Under the pieces are notes generated by a model that was not told the origin of the DNA, did not search any database, and was given only the letters and a program-made list of their open reading frames with translations. A stretch of 64,000 nucleotides of DNA, taken from positions 62,001 to 126,000 of the forward strand of contig NZ_SMGD01000001.1 of assembly GCF_004339545.1 (NCBI RefSeq), written 5' to 3'. The position numbers and the translations under genes were made by a program. Positions 62,420 through 64,000 of the stretch are shown here, one piece after another; the stretch's first letter is position 1; each line of letters begins with the position of its first letter. The DNA comes from Celerinatantimonas diazotrophica. GTDB lineage: Bacteria > Pseudomonadota > Gammaproteobacteria > Enterobacterales > Celerinatantimonadaceae.

Positions 62420-62592
62420 TCATTGAAATGGTAGACGTATGATCTTGCCAGAAACTAAGCTGAACACGACAACATCGTTATGACAGTATTAAAGAAATTA
62501 TAGATGGCCGCCAAAAGAACTAGGGTTTATCAACAAAGAAAAAATCGGTTAAACAAACGCAGAAATGAAACTATCCGAAAAGAGAAAGGAAA

Positions 62593-62683
62593 TGGCGGAG
62601 GAGGAGAGATTCGAACTCTCGGTGGGCTACTAACCCACGCCGGTTTTCAAGACCGGTGCATTCAACCGCTCTGCCACCCCTCC
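62593..62683 (-). tRNA. tRNA-Ser (UGA), copy 2
   Basis: 91 bases, identical to copy 1, including the GGAGGAGGAGAGATTCGAAC T-arm region. A tandem duplication whose spacer later took the MITE. Confidence 0.95.
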
Positions 62684-62913
62684 GCAGCGGGAACGAATAA
62701 TACTGATAACTATCATAAACGCAACTGTTTTTTGCACCCTTTCGCTTAACCGCTCATTTTTACAACAAAAATAGTTGATAATTGGGAACTTCATCCACAT
62801 ATATATCTCTAATAAACATCGTAGTTAGTTTTTAGCTTAATAATTGTTATATTCATTTCGATAAATCTGTATACTGGGCTAATGACTTGAGTAATCAAGG
62901 GTGAGGAAACTCT

Positions 62914-63573
62914 ATGAACCAATATCGCAGTGTTGACTATAGCTCCGTTGGCACACGGACAAACGTAAATAAAGTCTTACGCAACACCTATATGCTGCTT
63001 GCTTTGACATTGGCTTTTTCAGCCGTTGTTGCTGGCTCTGCAGCTGTATTAATGTTACCCCCGCCAGGTATTATCATTACCTTAGTTGGTTTTTACGGCT
63101 TATTGTTTGCTGTAGAAAAAACTAAAAATAGTTCTGCTGGGCTGGTTTTCGTCTTTTTACTGACTGGCTTTATGGGCTATACGTTGGGGCCGATTATCAA
63201 CCTGCTGCTTAAAACGGGCGGAACTCAAATTTTAATGACCGCTTTGGGCGGCACAGCATTAACATTCTTCGCGTTATCAGCTTACGTATTGATTACACGT
63301 AAAGACATGTCATTTTTAGGCGGGATGATGACTGCAGGTTTCTTTGTCATTCTGGCTCTATTTGTGGCGAGCTTGTTCTTGCACATGCCCATTTTATACT
63401 TAGTATTAAGCGGCTTGTTTATCCTGTTTTCTTCAGGTGCAATCCTAATGAAAACCAGTGATATAATTCATGGTGGCGAAACGAATTATATCTCAGCTAC
63501 AGTGACTATTTTTGTCTCTTTATACAACATATTTTTGAGCTTGCTCAATATCTTAATGGCAGCCAGAGACTAG
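62914..63573 (+). CDS. yccA: YccA, Bax-inhibitor-1 family inner membrane protein
   Basis: 219 residues, same length as E. coli YccA, seven hydrophobic helices: KVLRNTYMLLALTLAFSAVV, LTGFMGYTLGPIINLLLKTG, ALTFFALSAYVLITRKDMSF, and the C-terminal IIHGGETNYISATVTIFVSL, typical of YccA. In E. coli it is a substrate and modulator of the FtsH-HflKC protease. GTGAGGA ribosome site. Followed by a clear terminator. Confidence 0.95.
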   Translation: MNQYRSVDYSSVGTRTNVNKVLRNTYMLLALTLAFSAVVAGSAAVLMLPPPGIIITLVGFYGLLFAVEKTKNSSAGLVFVFLLTGFMGYTLGPIINLLLKTGGTQILMTALGGTALTFFALSAYVLITRKDMSFLGGMMTAGFFVILALFVASLFLHMPILYLVLSGLFILFSSGAILMKTSDIIHGGETNYISATVTIFVSLYNIFLSLLNILMAARD

Positions 63574-63595
63574 TTTATAGATCTGTTGAAGTTTA

Positions 63596-63622
63596 AACGT
63601 CCCTTGTTGGGGCGTTTTTTTA
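63596..63622 (+). terminator. Rho-independent terminator after yccA
   Basis: AACGTCCC (63596-63603) pairs with GGGGCGTT (63609-63616), followed by TTTTT. Confidence 0.85.
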
Positions 63623-63634
63623 TCTCTTAAATTT

Positions 63635-64000
63635 ATGCAACGATTACTCGACTATTTAAAACCGCCTCGCATTGGTAACTCACAGTTTGGTATTGCCACC
63701 AAAGCAACTGTGCTAATCGTGCTATTTTTATTGGGCCACTATTTAAACTTTTCTCTCATCTATCTATCCAGTTTAGCATTTGGCGTCGTCGCAGCAGCTT
63801 TAGCAGATCATCCAGCTTTGTATGTACAGCGCATTAAAGCAATTGTCGTCATGCTCGGCTGTTTTGCGTTAGCCTCGTATTCGGTTACATTACTCTATCC
63901 ATATCCATGGTTGTTCGCAGCTGGGGTCTTTGGCTCAACATTTCTATTTATTATGTTAGCTAGCCTCGAAGTACAATTTGGCCCAATTGCGATGAGTGCT
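63635..64000 (+). CDS. YccS/FUSC-like membrane protein, 5' part only
   Basis: The frame opens at ATG 63635 and runs off the window (at least 122 residues): MQRLLDYLKPPRIGNSQFGI, then hydrophobic helices TVLIVLFLLGHYLNF, IYLSSLAFGVVAAALADHPA and IVVMLGCFALASYSVTLL. This resembles the N-terminal membrane half of YccS/YhfK/FUSC proteins (putative exporters). Family call is tentative because the C-terminal domain is outside the window. Confidence 0.65.
   Translation, partial: MQRLLDYLKPPRIGNSQFGIATKATVLIVLFLLGHYLNFSLIYLSSLAFGVVAAALADHPALYVQRIKAIVVMLGCFALASYSVTLLYPYPWLFAAGVFGSTFLFIMLASLEVQFGPIAMSA

Noticed and set aside
1-64000. CRISPR arrays, rRNA genes, replication origin
   Set aside because: No regularly spaced repeats, rRNA signatures or DnaA-box clusters were seen.

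Overview
The window looks like chromosomal DNA of a gammaproteobacterium, probably marine. The backbone carries TamA/TamB, MntR/MntH, YccA and the enterobacterial-type order uvrY-uvrC-pgsA-tRNA-Gly-tRNA-Cys-tRNA-Leu. A decayed 5' end that reads like nifH hints at a diazotrophic ancestor; Celerinatantimonas would fit, but the genus cannot be proved from this sequence.

Layout. 1-23.2 kb is ordinary backbone: a lipoprotein, a double-receiver regulator, cnoX, an amino-acid ABC transporter, an M24 aminopeptidase, arnD, a sulfur operon (CoA-disulfide reductase/rhodanese plus two YeeE/YedE half-proteins), tamBA, mobB, mntR, mntH, a class I aldolase, a metal-efflux permease behind a MerR-type promoter, and a dienelactone-hydrolase-like enzyme. 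23.9-25.8 kb is a Mu-like immunity/early-gene remnant (repressor, operators, Ner). 26-29 kb is gene-poor debris: phage fragments, a MITE and an IS fragment. 29-35.4 kb is a compact catabolic island in which a PrpR-type sigma-54 activator faces a four-gene operon (2-hydroxyacid dehydrogenase, RraA-like aldolase, DASS transporter, COG3964-type deacetylase) that has a visible -24/-12 promoter and paired upstream palindromes.

36-48.7 kb is the most unusual part: a shredded P2-like prophage (tail sheath FI, tail completion R and S, and four copies of the 3' end of late-control gene D). It carries AT-rich cargo (a dGTPase-family enzyme, a BamE-like lipoprotein, unknown proteins, a cystatin-like protein). 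It also holds an array built around one intact candidate membrane-active toxin and seven copies (four intact) of a small four-helix membrane protein. At all three toxin/membrane-protein junctions the toxin stop overlaps the small-protein start by 8 bp. Two of these cassettes end exactly against the stop codon of a gpD fragment. I interpret this as a phage-borne toxin/poly-immunity array.

48.7-53.5 kb holds the DAB inorganic-carbon uptake pair dabA/dabB with a divergent NhaR-like LysR regulator. An IS3-family element, an outer-membrane barrel gene behind a perfect 18-bp palindrome, more P2 tail debris and a tyrosine integrase lead up to tRNA-Leu (58.03 kb), the likely attachment gene. From 58 kb the backbone resumes: tRNA cluster, pgsA, uvrC, uvrY, two identical tRNA-Ser(UGA) genes flanking a 268-bp MITE, yccA, and the start of a YccS/FUSC-like membrane protein cut by the window end.

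All product names come from motif recognition by eye; no database search was run.
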